Shown in pieces: positions 55,282-63,945 of a stretch of DNA of 64,000 nt (position 1 is its first letter; each line of letters starts with the position of its first letter). The DNA lies in NCBI GenBank assembly GCA_017549285.1, contig JAFYVE010000055.1, positions 1-64,000 of the forward strand, in the 5' to 3' direction. The stretch is from Clostridia bacterium. GTDB lineage: Bacteria; Bacillota; Clostridia; Oscillospirales; Acutalibacteraceae. Below the pieces are notes generated by a model that worked only from the letters and a program-made list of their open reading frames with translations, did no database searches and was not told the DNA's origin. The position numbers and the translations under genes are program-made.

Positions 55282-55310
55282 ATTATAGCACACTGTTCTC
55301 AGGATTTCAA
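55282..55310 (-). promoter_or_regulatory. Promoter of the NuoE/NuoF/NfnB-like operon
   Basis: On the minus strand, TTGAAA (55305-55310) and a perfect TATAAT (55282-55287) are separated by 17 bp. Confidence 0.8.
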
Positions 55311-55342
55311 GAAAAAAGAGACCGTTTTTTACATAAAACGAT
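55311..55342 (-). terminator. Terminator of the yabP-yabQ-divIC-S1 operon
   Basis: A long A/T and G/C mixed hairpin ends in a T-run on the minus strand, directly after the S1-domain gene. Confidence 0.75.
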
Positions 55343-55352
55343 CTCTGAATAT

Positions 55353-55859
55353 TTACCAATTGTAATTATTGTTATTACCGCCACGTCTTCCGCCGCCACC
55401 GCTTCTGCGTGACTCTGCAGGCTTCTTCATTCCTGCCTGACGCTCATCACTTGTCTGTTTGAATTTAGCCATCATATCTTCAAAAGACTGAGGCTTATCT
55501 TCCTGACGGTTACCCTGCCATACGGGAGGGTTATTTCCTCTTCTGGGTTTGTTGCCTGCGGGACGCTTATCAGCACCTTTGTCAAAAGATCTGAATTCTT
55601 TCTTTTCACGGGGTTCAGCAGGCTTTGGTTCTGCCTGCTTGATGGACATACTGATTTTTCCGGCTTCGTTAATTGAAAGAACTTTCACCTTAACGTCCTG
55701 ACCTTCAGCAAGATGCTCTTTGATATCCTTTACATAAGAAGATGCAACTTCTGAAATATGTACCATTCCGACTTCACCGCTTGTAACCTTTACAAATGCG
55801 CCGAAATTAGTAAGCCCTGTTACTTTGCCTTCAACAATGTCACCAACATTTAACTGCAT
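55353..55859 (-). CDS. S1-domain RNA-binding protein (YabR-like)
   Basis: 168 residues. One S1 domain fills residues 1-75 (VGDIVEGKVTGLTNFGAFVK; GMVHISEVASSYVKDIKEHL). A basic Pro/Gly/Arg-rich low-complexity tail ends in a Gly-Gly-Arg-Asn run, typical of RNA-binding tails. It sits after divIC as in the Bacillus yabP-yabQ-divIC-yabR cluster. The role is probably in RNA or ribosome binding under growth changes. Confidence 0.92.
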   Translation of the reverse strand: MQLNVGDIVEGKVTGLTNFGAFVKVTSGEVGMVHISEVASSYVKDIKEHLAEGQDVKVKVLSINEAGKISMSIKQAEPKPAEPREKKEFRSFDKGADKRPAGNKPRRGNNPPVWQGNRQEDKPQSFEDMMAKFKQTSDERQAGMKKPAESRRSGGGGRRGGNNNNYNW

Positions 55860-55883
55860 TAAGAATAATCCTCCGGATAATTT

Positions 55884-56162
55884 TTAGCTTCCCTGTATAT
55901 AAACACGTTCATCAGGATATACATAACCTGCTTTACGTGCATACTCTTCCATAAGAGCTGTTTCGTTTTCTTCATCAACAAGCGCATCAAGTGCTGCATT
56001 TTCTTCCTGCCAGCCGGCAAGTTCATCCTGTTTCTGAGAAAGTTCTTTATTGAGCTTTACATTTTTACCCACAAGAGTGCCTATCCATATGCCCATTACA
56101 AGAACAAACACGGCTGCAGCAGAAACGATTGCAAGACGCATTGTTTTTTTGTTCATTTTCAT
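55884..56162 (-). CDS. divIC: Septum formation initiator DivIC/FtsB family
   Basis: 92 residues. One TM helix (about 9-30) is followed by a coiled coil (GKNVKLNKELSQKQDELAGW) and a conserved late ARKAGYVYPDERVYI motif of the DivIC/FtsB family. It acts with DivIB and FtsL at the division septum. The ATG at 56162 has AGGGGTG upstream; an in-frame ATG two codons later is also possible. The order yabQ-divIC-S1 supports the identity. Confidence 0.9.
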   Translation of the reverse strand: MKMNKKTMRLAIVSAAAVFVLVMGIWIGTLVGKNVKLNKELSQKQDELAGWQEENAALDALVDEENETALMEEYARKAGYVYPDERVYIQGS

Positions 56163-56231
56163 TTTATTTACACCCCTGAAATATCAAAAAGCATAAAATC
56201 TCATTCTATTGTTATTATTTACAGTATTATA

Positions 56232-56699
56232 CTACAACTCGGGGGAATCTTTCAAGGGGTTTTCTGAATTTATTTTACTTTTTTTCAAGTTTTTTTCAAG
56301 CCTTTTCGACACTTTGTAAACAAGTGTATATATTCTTTTTATCGGCACAGAAAAAACGGAAAAAATCTTTTTACACAATGCATTTATAATCATTGAAAAT
56401 TTATGAGCAACGGCACAGACAAGCTGTCCTGCCGTAAAACGGTAAATACAGGCAGCAATGACTTCAAAAAGAATTAGATACCCTCTTATCCTTCCTGAAT
56501 TAACGGCAACAAAAAGCATAAATGAACACAATGTGCAAACTACAACAAAAATCATATCTGTAATAAAAAAAGCGGTTTTTCGGTTAAAAAAAATCTGCCT
56601 TATGAATTTAAAAACATCATAAACAAAACCCAGAATGAATCCCAGACCTACAGCCGGCATAATGTTTTCAAACTGGACTGATAAATCAACACCGTACAT
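56232..56699 (-). CDS. yabQ: Sporulation protein YabQ
   Basis: 155 residues with four hydrophobic segments (MPAVGLGFILGFVYDVFKFI; DMIFVVVCTLCSFMLFVAVN). This matches YabQ, a membrane protein needed for spore cortex formation in Bacillus. It starts 2 bp after yabP. The C-terminal tail is basic. It implies that the organism forms, or once formed, endospores. Confidence 0.9.
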   Translation of the reverse strand: MYGVDLSVQFENIMPAVGLGFILGFVYDVFKFIRQIFFNRKTAFFITDMIFVVVCTLCSFMLFVAVNSGRIRGYLILFEVIAACIYRFTAGQLVCAVAHKFSMIINALCKKIFSVFSVPIKRIYTLVYKVSKRLEKNLKKSKINSENPLKDSPEL

Positions 56700-56701
56700 A
56701 C

Positions 56702-56980
56702 CTATTTAAAAAGTCTTGAAAAGAAACCTTCATCACGCTGTTTCATTTCACTGTAATTTATGCTGTTGATTGTGCCTTCTGCAACAAGCTCCCCCATTTC
56801 AACGCTCATTCTTATTATATGAAGTCCTTCACCTTTTACGGTTACTTCTCCGAACTGAGTAAATGCGACAATTGTCTGCTCATCATAACCGCCGATATCC
56901 GTAACACCTGTTATTGATATATTGTGTCTTTCATCCACCGAGATATTATGAGGAAAAGATAATGTCTTTTCTTCTGCCAT
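56702..56980 (-). CDS. yabP: Sporulation protein YabP
   Basis: 92 residues of the YabP/YqfC family, mainly beta: HNISVDERHNISITGVTDIG, TQFGEVTVKGEGLHIIRMSV, then EGTINSINYSEM. The Bacillus gene is transcribed by sigma-E in the mother cell. Here a GGAGTG site precedes the ATG, but no clear sigma-E promoter could be fixed. It leads the yabP-yabQ-divIC-S1 operon, a conserved Firmicutes order. Confidence 0.93.
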   Translation of the reverse strand: MAEEKTLSFPHNISVDERHNISITGVTDIGGYDEQTIVAFTQFGEVTVKGEGLHIIRMSVEMGELVAEGTINSINYSEMKQRDEGFFSRLFK

Positions 56981-57061
56981 ATTCCCACTCCTTAATTTAT
57001 TATGATAATTAATATTCTTTTATAAATCAGAATATTACAAAAATGGCTGTAATGCGTGGTG

Positions 57062-57099
57062 CAACATATTGTTGACATATATTTTTCTTCAGATATATT
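57062..57099 (+). promoter_or_regulatory. Promoter and possible operator of the HTH-membrane protein gene
   Basis: TTGACA (57072-57077) and TATATT (57094-57099) are separated by 16 bp. A near-perfect palindrome CAACA-tat-TGTTG (57062-57074) overlaps the -35, fitting autoregulation by the HTH domain. Confidence 0.65.
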
Positions 57100-57146
57100 G
57101 AAAAATGCAGAAATTTATGCTTAGATATAAGCGGAGGTGATTCCGC

Positions 57147-58595
57147 ATGAATAAAGTTTCAAAGAACATCAAAAAACTCAGAACGGAAAAAAATCTTACT
57201 CAGGAAGACATTGCAAAAGAACTGTTTGTGACAAGGCAGACTGTTTCAAGCTGGGAATCGGGAAGAACACAGCCCGATATTGAAACACTTGTAAAACTCT
57301 CTGAGATTTTCTCCGTTTCAACAGAAGAACTCATTTACGGAAAAACAAAGTTAATGTCTTCACAGGAAAAAGAAAACGCATCAAGACAAAAACTTATAAT
57401 AATTTTTTCAGCAATCGGTTCTGTATTAACGGCTGTGGGTCTTGTTCTGATTTTTGTAAACTACTGGGATAAAATGCCGCTTTTCGTGAAATCCGTTTTT
57501 GCATTCATCCCGATGATGGCAGGTCAGGCGGCAGCTGTATATACATTTAATAAGAAACGTGAATCAGTTCCGTGGTGCGAAGGTGCATCTGTTCTGTGGT
57601 GTGCAGGGGTTACGGCAACAATAGCTCTTATGGACAGCATTCACATGTTTATGACAGACTTTTCAGACTGTCTTTTCATTGATATTCTGCTGACATTACC
57701 TGTAATATTCATTCTTGATGCAGTAACACCTCTTCTGTTTATTCATTTCGGAATTAATTATCTTCTGATAGAAAACATTTACGGAACAAATCCGCTGTTA
57801 CTTACAGACCTTATTATACTTGCACTTTTTACAGTTGCATTGGTTTATGTAATTATAAACAGAGAGAAAAAAGACGATGCAAGGCACATTTTCTCACATT
57901 GGATAAGCTTCATATCATTTTCTGTTATAACAATTACTAACATTCTGGTCAGTGAAGCTGAAGAACCTGCATTATGGATAATGCTTACAACTTATTTTGC
58001 GGCAGTTTACTTTGCATTCTATTCAACACCTTACAAACTCCCCTATTCTCCGCTCGGTCTTCTCGGCACACTCGGAATGTCTGTTGCAAGCGTATTTTTC
58101 TATCATCCGGACATGATGAGTTCTCCTTACTTCGGTTATGAAATCAATGAAAAAATAAAAATGATTATTTTTGCTGTTCTGTGCATCATTATAATCATAC
58201 TTACCGGCATATTGAAACGAAAAGCAATTTCAAAAAACAAAATCGGAATTATATTTTTCTCTTCAACCGTACTTCTGATTTTATCTCAGGCTCTGTGTTG
58301 CATCGTCGCACCGGAAAACAATCATATGCTTTTCTATTTCCTTACTCTTATTGCATCTTATACAATGGCTTTCACGGTAACGGCTGACGGTGTGCTGTCA
58401 AACAATTTTATCATTATGAATCTCGGACTTATTGCTATAACAATAAATCTTACATTTATGATTATAAATATTATTGATATCAGTATGCTCGGTGCGGGAA
58501 TATTGCTTCTCCTTTTCGGTATTGCACTTTTTACGGTAAATTTCCTTCTTGCAAGAAAGATAAAAAAGACAAAGGAGGAAAACAACAATGCGTAA
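57147..58595 (+). CDS. HTH-XRE domain fused to a DUF2157-like membrane domain
   Basis: 482 residues. An N-terminal XRE HTH (residues 1-66: KNIKKLRTEKNLTQEDIAKE; RQTVSSWESGRTQPDIETLV) precedes a short linker. About 11 TM helices follow in the DUF2157 manner (LIIIFSAIGSVLTAVGLVLI; SVLWCAGVTATIALMDSIHM). A membrane-bound DNA-binding protein could respond to the envelope. GGAGGTGA lies upstream of the ATG. It overlaps the next gene by 8 bases. Confidence 0.85.
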   Translation: MNKVSKNIKKLRTEKNLTQEDIAKELFVTRQTVSSWESGRTQPDIETLVKLSEIFSVSTEELIYGKTKLMSSQEKENASRQKLIIIFSAIGSVLTAVGLVLIFVNYWDKMPLFVKSVFAFIPMMAGQAAAVYTFNKKRESVPWCEGASVLWCAGVTATIALMDSIHMFMTDFSDCLFIDILLTLPVIFILDAVTPLLFIHFGINYLLIENIYGTNPLLLTDLIILALFTVALVYVIINREKKDDARHIFSHWISFISFSVITITNILVSEAEEPALWIMLTTYFAAVYFAFYSTPYKLPYSPLGLLGTLGMSVASVFFYHPDMMSSPYFGYEINEKIKMIIFAVLCIIIIILTGILKRKAISKNKIGIIFFSSTVLLILSQALCCIVAPENNHMLFYFLTLIASYTMAFTVTADGVLSNNFIIMNLGLIAITINLTFMIINIIDISMLGAGILLLLFGIALFTVNFLLARKIKKTKEENNNA

Positions 58596-59142
58596 AAAAA
58601 TACTTTCTATCCTCCTTATTGTAACAATTATCATTCAGCTCACAATTCCGCTGGGAATGTTCGTTTATAAAACTGTTGAAATAAGTCAGATATTATCAAA
58701 AGGTGAAATGTATACTTTCACAGGCTACAGACCGTATTATTCCAACGGCAGACTCTATGTCAATATAAGCATTTTCGGACCTAACAGGCAATATGCTGTT
58801 CTTGTAAACGACCCTACAGGCGAATACTTTGAACACACCGATGAAAAGCCCGACACACCTTATTATATCGACAGATACGGCGGATACTATGCTACAAATG
58901 ATTTCGGTGTACATTATCCCGAAGTTCATCTTGTTACCGGACACTATGACAACATCAGTTCAATAGATTTCATTAAAAAGCTTTCGATCAATTCATATCC
59001 CGAAACACCGCCTCATAATGTTGTTTACTATGATGAAGTAACAATAGATGCATATATTTATAAAGGAAAACTATATGTAACTGAAATCTATATTGACGGT
59101 GTTGACTCGCAAACATTTCTTGAAGGGTATAATAACAGATAA
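58588..59142 (+). CDS. Single-pass exported protein, GDYXXLXY-like partner
   Basis: 184 residues. The N-terminal TM/signal anchor is about residues 5-30 (ILSILLIVTIIIQLTIPLGM). The extracellular beta-rich region has GEMYTFTGYRPYYSNGRLYV. Genes next to DUF2157 often encode GDYXXLXY proteins, and the GEMYTFTGY region may be the degenerate motif, but I cannot confirm it. It overlaps the membrane HTH gene and shares its promoter. Function unknown. Confidence 0.75.
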   Translation: MRKKILSILLIVTIIIQLTIPLGMFVYKTVEISQILSKGEMYTFTGYRPYYSNGRLYVNISIFGPNRQYAVLVNDPTGEYFEHTDEKPDTPYYIDRYGGYYATNDFGVHYPEVHLVTGHYDNISSIDFIKKLSINSYPETPPHNVVYYDEVTIDAYIYKGKLYVTEIYIDGVDSQTFLEGYNNR

Positions 59143-59147
59143 ATAAT

Positions 59148-59178
59148 GACCGCAAGTCCTTTCACGGATTTGCGGTCT
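59148..59178 (+). terminator. Terminator after the HTH-membrane/partner operon
   Basis: A 12-pair stem with one G-T pair (59148-59159 with 59168-59179 approx.) lies just after the stop codon. The T-tract is weak. Confidence 0.65.
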
Positions 59179-59183
59179 TAATC

Positions 59184-59795
59184 TTATAAGTCATTATAAT
59201 TGATTTTTCTGTCTTTGAAATAATACTCTTTGTCGTGGTCGTTGATTTCACGCATGACTCTGCAGGGGTTACCGACTGCAACAACATTTGCGGGGATATC
59301 CTTTGTAACAACACTTCCCGCACCGATAACGGTATTGTCACCGATTGTGACACCCGGCATAATCAGAGCACCTGCACCTATCCAGCAATTTCTTCCGATG
59401 TGAACGGGCATATTGTACTGATAAGCCTTTTCACGAAGCTCCGGGAGAATGGGATGACCTGCCGTTGCAATAACAACATTGGGTGCAATCATTGTGCAGT
59501 CACCCACATAGATATGCGTATCATCAACGAGGGTCAGATTGAAATTTGCATAAACACTCTTGCCGAAGTGACAATGCTTTCCGCCCCAGTTTGCGTGAAG
59601 AGGAGGCTCTATGTAACAATCCTCTCCGATTTCGGCAAACATCTCTTTGAGAAGCTCTGCCCTTTTGTCAAGCTGAGTGGGACGTGTCTGATTGAAGTCA
59701 TAAAGCCTGTCAAGACACATAAGCTGTTCATTCATTATTTCATCACCCGAGGGATAATAAATATCACCTGAGTGCATTTTTTCTTTATCTGTCAT
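59184..59795 (-). CDS. Sugar O-acetyltransferase (maltose/galactoside type)
   Basis: 203 residues. An N-terminal maltose-acetyltransferase helical region (KEKMHSGDIYYPSGDEIMNE, then DRLYDFNQTRPTQLDKRAEL) is followed by a left-handed beta-helix (NFNLTLVDDTHIYVGDCTMI). The catalytic His is in TAGHPILPELRE, and the hexapeptide end is GAGSVVTKDIPANVVAVGNP. It transfers acetyl from acetyl-CoA to a sugar hydroxyl. It is the fourth gene of the lipid operon; whether it acts on lipid or cell-wall sugars is unclear. Confidence 0.93.
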   Translation of the reverse strand: MTDKEKMHSGDIYYPSGDEIMNEQLMCLDRLYDFNQTRPTQLDKRAELLKEMFAEIGEDCYIEPPLHANWGGKHCHFGKSVYANFNLTLVDDTHIYVGDCTMIAPNVVIATAGHPILPELREKAYQYNMPVHIGRNCWIGAGALIMPGVTIGDNTVIGAGSVVTKDIPANVVAVGNPCRVMREINDHDKEYYFKDRKINYNDL

Positions 59796-59813
59796 AAAAT
59801 CACCGAAAGAATT

Positions 59814-60674
59814 TTATTTACCGAGCAATCTCAGAATCTCCCTCTTACACTCCATACCGTCACGGTAGCCGTTATCATAAAGGGCATTGATGGTGTCGAT
59901 ATCCTTTGCAAGTGTGAAAGCACCGGGGATATCTTCGGGAGAAAGCAGAAGCGCTCTGCCTTTTAATTCATATTCTCTGATACAGCGTATCATATAGTTA
60001 TAAACAGATGCTCTGTCTTCAACAACATTATTTATTGACGGATATTCTTTTAAAACTGTAGTTCCTAAAAGGTTGACACCGGGAATATTTTCTCTTCTTT
60101 CATCTGCAGGAGCAGAGAGAACAACAACAATATTATCGCATCCGTCATCAAAAGCTCTTCTGAAGGGAATGGGCTCTGCGAGTCCGCCGTCAAAATATTC
60201 AACGTCATCAATAACAATAGGTTTACTTGCAACGGGAATACAACACGATGCACTGAGAATATCGATTATTGTATTTCTGTCACGCATATCGGTTCTGTCA
60301 AAATATATCGTTGTACCGTCATAAGCTCTTGTAGCTGCTACAACAAAGGGCTTATCAGAATTGTAAAAAGCATTGAAATTGAAAGGGTCCTGTCCGTTTT
60401 CGGAATAAAAATCATCTGCAACCTTTTCATAGTTCATATATGTTCCGTTCTGAACAAGACTTGAAAGGCTGAGATATTCACTTCCTTCTGCGGCAAGGCG
60501 GTACATCCTGATGTTTCTGCCCTTCTCACCGGAAATATATGAGAGAAGATTCATACTTCCTGCCGAAACACCGAGATAGTAGTCAAACTCAATGCCGTTA
60601 TCCATAAAATAATCGTACAGACCTGCGGAATAGGAACATTTCATTCCTCCGCCGACATCAATAAGGCCTGTCAT
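59814..60674 (-). CDS. Patatin-like phospholipase family protein
   Basis: 286 residues. The oxyanion region is GLIDVGGGMKCSYSAGLYD, the catalytic Ser37 is in GVSAGS, and the Asp lies in a DGGLAEPIPF motif near residue 160. No signal peptide is seen, so it is intracellular or membrane-associated. It would release fatty acids from phospholipids. AAGGAG precedes the ATG. It follows PlsC by 21 bp, and the acetyltransferase gene follows by 18 bp. Confidence 0.92.
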   Translation of the reverse strand: MTGLIDVGGGMKCSYSAGLYDYFMDNGIEFDYYLGVSAGSMNLLSYISGEKGRNIRMYRLAAEGSEYLSLSSLVQNGTYMNYEKVADDFYSENGQDPFNFNAFYNSDKPFVVAATRAYDGTTIYFDRTDMRDRNTIIDILSASCCIPVASKPIVIDDVEYFDGGLAEPIPFRRAFDDGCDNIVVVLSAPADERRENIPGVNLLGTTVLKEYPSINNVVEDRASVYNYMIRCIREYELKGRALLLSPEDIPGAFTLAKDIDTINALYDNGYRDGMECKREILRLLGK

Positions 60675-60695
60675 ACCGTAAAACTCCTTTCAGTA

Positions 60696-61904
60696 TCAGA
60701 CGAAATCCCTGCCTCTTAAGTACATCCACGCTGCAACGTATTTGATTGCAGATCTCTTTACATCGTGACAGCTTACATCAAAGTAATACTCATCGTTTAC
60801 GAGAATAAGAGAATCCTTGGCTGCAATCCATACTCTGTTCATAGAAAGAACGGGCATTTCAACTTTTTCACCGTCATCCTTGATGATAACGAATTTATCT
60901 TTATAAAGCTGTAATGTTGCGTGATCTGCAACGGGAATTTTTGCATCTTCTTTGATTGTTCTGATTTTCTGATCTTTATCTTCGAAAATCAGTTCACCGT
61001 CCTGTGCAGAAAGAACCTTTTCTTTCCATTCTGTTCTCTGCCATTTATCCCAGTCAAGAACATTATCAAAAATGACTTCATTATCTTCACTGTGGAAGAA
61101 AGCATCTGTGCCGTATTCAACATTGTATCCGCATGTGTGACACTTAAAAAAGTCACCCTTACTGTGAAGGTCACCGATTGTTTTACATTTGGGACAAACA
61201 TAGAGAATTCTTTCAAGATATTCTGCCATATTGTCACCTGTGTAAACTCTGGGGGTCTTTCTCTGCTCCTCAAATGCGTTTACATATGTGTCACGTCTGA
61301 TGATTTCGTTTACTTCATCAACTGTCATCTTTGCGAGTTCTTCAGCTGAATATTCATTCACGACTTCACCGATAACGGGACCGACTTTATTTGTGTTTGC
61401 CCAACGGGGACTTCTGAGATAACCGCCGATGAATCTGTGTGTGATAAGAGCTTTTCCTGATTCTTTTACAAGCTTACCTGTGTTGGCTGAAATAAAGCCT
61501 GTTTCACCGTTAAGACTTGTGCTGCCTTCTGCAAAAAGACCTACAGGGATATCAGCCTTGAGTGTGTCAAGAATATCATTCCAGAGAACTTCAGGGGGAT
61601 TGCTTCTTCTCTTGACAATAACACCACCGAGATATTTGATAACAAAACCTAAAAGACCGCCTCTTGTAACGTGGTCACTTGCAACAAAACGGATATACTT
61701 ATTGAATTCAACCATAAGGAAACCCGGATCAAGTGCATCAGTATGGTTTGATATCATAAGGAATGTCTTGTTCTTGGGTCTGTAAGGCTTCATTTCTGCA
61801 TGAAGTATGGGGAATGCAAAAGGTTTTACTATTTTTAAAACCAACATTACAAGGAATCGGTTACGGTTATAGCCTTTTCTCATTTCTTTTCTGCTTCTGC
61901 TCAT
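60696..61904 (-). CDS. PlsC-type acyltransferase with C-terminal zinc ribbon
   Basis: 402 residues, against about 200-250 for typical PlsC. The acyltransferase HX4D motif is NHTDALDPGF (His54, Asp59), and FAEGSTSLNGE follows. The second half has a zinc ribbon (CPKCKTIGDL... CHTCGYNV) and a beta-rich tail. The N terminus has a hydrophobic helix (FLVMLVLKIVKPFAFPILH). It would acylate lysophosphatidate or glycerol-phosphate. The start overlaps the acyl-CoA ligase stop by four bases (ATGA), indicating coupled translation. Confidence 0.9.
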   Translation of the reverse strand: MSRSRKEMRKGYNRNRFLVMLVLKIVKPFAFPILHAEMKPYRPKNKTFLMISNHTDALDPGFLMVEFNKYIRFVASDHVTRGGLLGFVIKYLGGVIVKRRSNPPEVLWNDILDTLKADIPVGLFAEGSTSLNGETGFISANTGKLVKESGKALITHRFIGGYLRSPRWANTNKVGPVIGEVVNEYSAEELAKMTVDEVNEIIRRDTYVNAFEEQRKTPRVYTGDNMAEYLERILYVCPKCKTIGDLHSKGDFFKCHTCGYNVEYGTDAFFHSEDNEVIFDNVLDWDKWQRTEWKEKVLSAQDGELIFEDKDQKIRTIKEDAKIPVADHATLQLYKDKFVIIKDDGEKVEMPVLSMNRVWIAAKDSLILVNDEYYFDVSCHDVKRSAIKYVAAWMYLRGRDFV

Positions 61905-63598
61905 TTATTTTTTTCCTCCTCTGCTGCTTCATCTTCAAGCACTCTGTAAGCAACTTTACCTACAAGTGTTCTGGGAAGCTCTTTACGGAATACTATTTCT
62001 CTGGGTCTTTCAATGACATCGAGATATTTTTTACAGTATTCAAGAATTTTTGTTTTTTCTTCATCTGTTTCGGGAACACCGTCTTTAAGAACGATATAAG
62101 CCCTTACTTTATGCATTTTGTATGCATCCTTTACGCCGATTGCACAGCAGTAATCGATATCGGGATGCTTATTGAGAACTTTTTCAATCTGTGCGGGATA
62201 AACATTATATCCGCTTGAAATAATCATTCTCTTGATTCTCTGTTTGAAATAGACGAAACCTTCTTCGTCAACACAGCCGAGGTCACCTGTGAAGAGCCAC
62301 TTTGTGCCGTCCTCATCGTGACGGAGAGTTTTTTCATTCTCCTCCTCATTTTTCAGGTAACCGAGCATAATTGTGGGACCGGAAATAATAATTTCACCGA
62401 GCTCACCTGTGGGAAGCTCATTGAATGTGCCGGGTTCAACAATTTTAAAATTCATATCACGCAGAGGGAGACCGATGCTTCCCTCTTTATATCTGTCAAT
62501 GGGAGTAAGACAGGTTGCGTTAACACTTTCAGTCAGACCGTAGCCCTCACGTATCTGAATATCAGCATTATGTTCTCTGAAGAATGCATCGCAACGTTTT
62601 TTCAGTTCAACTGACATTGAATCACCGCCGCAGAAAACACCCTTGAGGAATGAAAGGTCAGCATTCTTGAGTGCATCAACACCGAGTAATGCTTCGTAAA
62701 GAGTGGGTACACCTGCAATAAGGTGAGGCTGTTTCTTTATAACTGTCTGTGCATATGTGTCTTTTGTAAACTGAGGAATAAGAATACACATAGCTCCGTT
62801 TTCAAGCATTGTGTGAATGCCGATACCAAGCCCGAAGCCGTGGAAAATGGGCATAACAGAAAGGAATTTTACACCGTAAGTAACGTTAATTCCTGATTCT
62901 TCAACAAGCTGCATACCAAGAGCATTGAAGCCGAAATCTGAAAGACGGATGCCTTTGGGTGTTCCGCTTGTACCGCCGCTATAAAGAATAATCGCTGTTT
63001 TTTCTTTCTCATAAGTTACGGGAGGAATTGTGACACGTCTTGCATATTTAACAAAGTTGGTCCATTCCATACCGTGGCCTTTGTCGGGGAATTTGAGGTA
63101 TTTTTTTCCTGATTTTAAAATATAACCTGCGGCAAGAACGGGATTCAGTTCATCCTGAATTCTTGCAACAAGGATACGGGTGTCTCTTTTTGCTTCGGCA
63201 ACCGCATCACGGACTTTTTCATAGAAATTGTCAAGAGTAAGAATCATCTTACTGTCTGTATAATCAAGATAATATGTTATATTTTTCTGAGAAGAAAGAG
63301 GATGAACGACACTGGCAATTGCACCGATTCTGTTAAGAGCGTAAATTGCAACAATAGCCTGAGGAATATTTGGTGTACAGATTGTGACAACATCATTTTT
63401 TCTGATACCTGCAGCATAAAATGCAACAGCCGCCTGCTCAATCTTTTTTATAAGCTGGGTATATGTTGTATAACTTCCCATAAACTCAAGTGCGGGAGCT
63501 TTGGGGAAACGGTTTGCCGCATCAAGAACAGCACCGAACATTGTGGTTTCGGGATAAGGCAGAACAACTCTTTTCTTTTCTACAGGGGGTAATTTCAT
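61901..63598 (-). CDS. AMP-dependent acyl-CoA/fatty-acid synthetase
   Basis: 565 residues. The ANL family motif A3 is ILYSGGTSGTPKGI, with EGYGLTESVNATC, the A8-like TGDLGCVDEEGFVYFKQRIK and RMIISSGYNVYP, and a final KELPRTLVGKVAYRVL with the catalytic Lys. It activates a fatty or organic acid to its CoA (or AMP) form. It is the first gene of a four-gene lipid operon, driven by a promoter with a palindrome over its start region (63660-63705). GGAGGA lies before the ATG. Substrate chain length is not shown by the sequence. Confidence 0.93.
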   Translation of the reverse strand: MKLPPVEKKRVVLPYPETTMFGAVLDAANRFPKAPALEFMGSYTTYTQLIKKIEQAAVAFYAAGIRKNDVVTICTPNIPQAIVAIYALNRIGAIASVVHPLSSQKNITYYLDYTDSKMILTLDNFYEKVRDAVAEAKRDTRILVARIQDELNPVLAAGYILKSGKKYLKFPDKGHGMEWTNFVKYARRVTIPPVTYEKEKTAIILYSGGTSGTPKGIRLSDFGFNALGMQLVEESGINVTYGVKFLSVMPIFHGFGLGIGIHTMLENGAMCILIPQFTKDTYAQTVIKKQPHLIAGVPTLYEALLGVDALKNADLSFLKGVFCGGDSMSVELKKRCDAFFREHNADIQIREGYGLTESVNATCLTPIDRYKEGSIGLPLRDMNFKIVEPGTFNELPTGELGEIIISGPTIMLGYLKNEEENEKTLRHDEDGTKWLFTGDLGCVDEEGFVYFKQRIKRMIISSGYNVYPAQIEKVLNKHPDIDYCCAIGVKDAYKMHKVRAYIVLKDGVPETDEEKTKILEYCKKYLDVIERPREIVFRKELPRTLVGKVAYRVLEDEAAEEEKNK

Positions 63599-63659
63599 TT
63601 AAACATCCTCCTCATTTCGTTGTGTAACAGATGCACTAAATGCACATAAAAACTCATTG

Positions 63660-63705
63660 TAAGATTAATCTTAATAATTATAAACTATTTTACTTCATTT
63701 TGCAA
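63660..63705 (-). promoter_or_regulatory. Promoter of the lipid operon with a start-site palindrome
   Basis: On the minus strand, TTGCAA (63700-63705) and TATAAT (63677-63682) are separated by 17 bp. Three bases further is a perfect 14-bp palindrome, TAAGATTAATCTTA (63660-63673), at a classic repressor position. The region 63599-63780 holds no gene. Confidence 0.8.
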
Positions 63706-63786
63706 CAATAATCTTGCTTTTAATTTAAGATATAAAAAAAATTACTTTAATTTATATTGAAAAAATATAGTCATTATGCTATTATA

Positions 63787-63945
63787 AGTGCGTCTGAAAA
63801 GGAAACAGGTGCAAATCCTGTACGAGCCCGTCGCCGTGAGGCACGAAAATTCTTTTTTCTATCTGTTTACCGCAAAACAGAGAAACAGCCATTGGAGAAA
63901 TCTGAGAAGGCGGAAAAAGAGTGCCGAGTCGAAATATTTTTCAGG
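63787..63945 (+). promoter_or_regulatory. Cobalamin (adenosylcobalamin-type) riboswitch
   Basis: The plus strand carries the ordered conserved elements of the B12 riboswitch: GGAAACAGGTGCAAATCC (63801 onward), ACGAGCCCGTCGCCGTGAG, then AGCCATTGGAGAAATCTGAG followed by AAGGC (63886-63911), and GCCGAGTCGAAA (63923-63934) leading into CAGGC. This motif set is specific to the class. The regulated gene starts beyond 64000. A short open frame across 63788-63979 is incidental. The exact expression platform is not clear; a weak hairpin ending at about 63978 could be the terminator. Confidence 0.87.
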
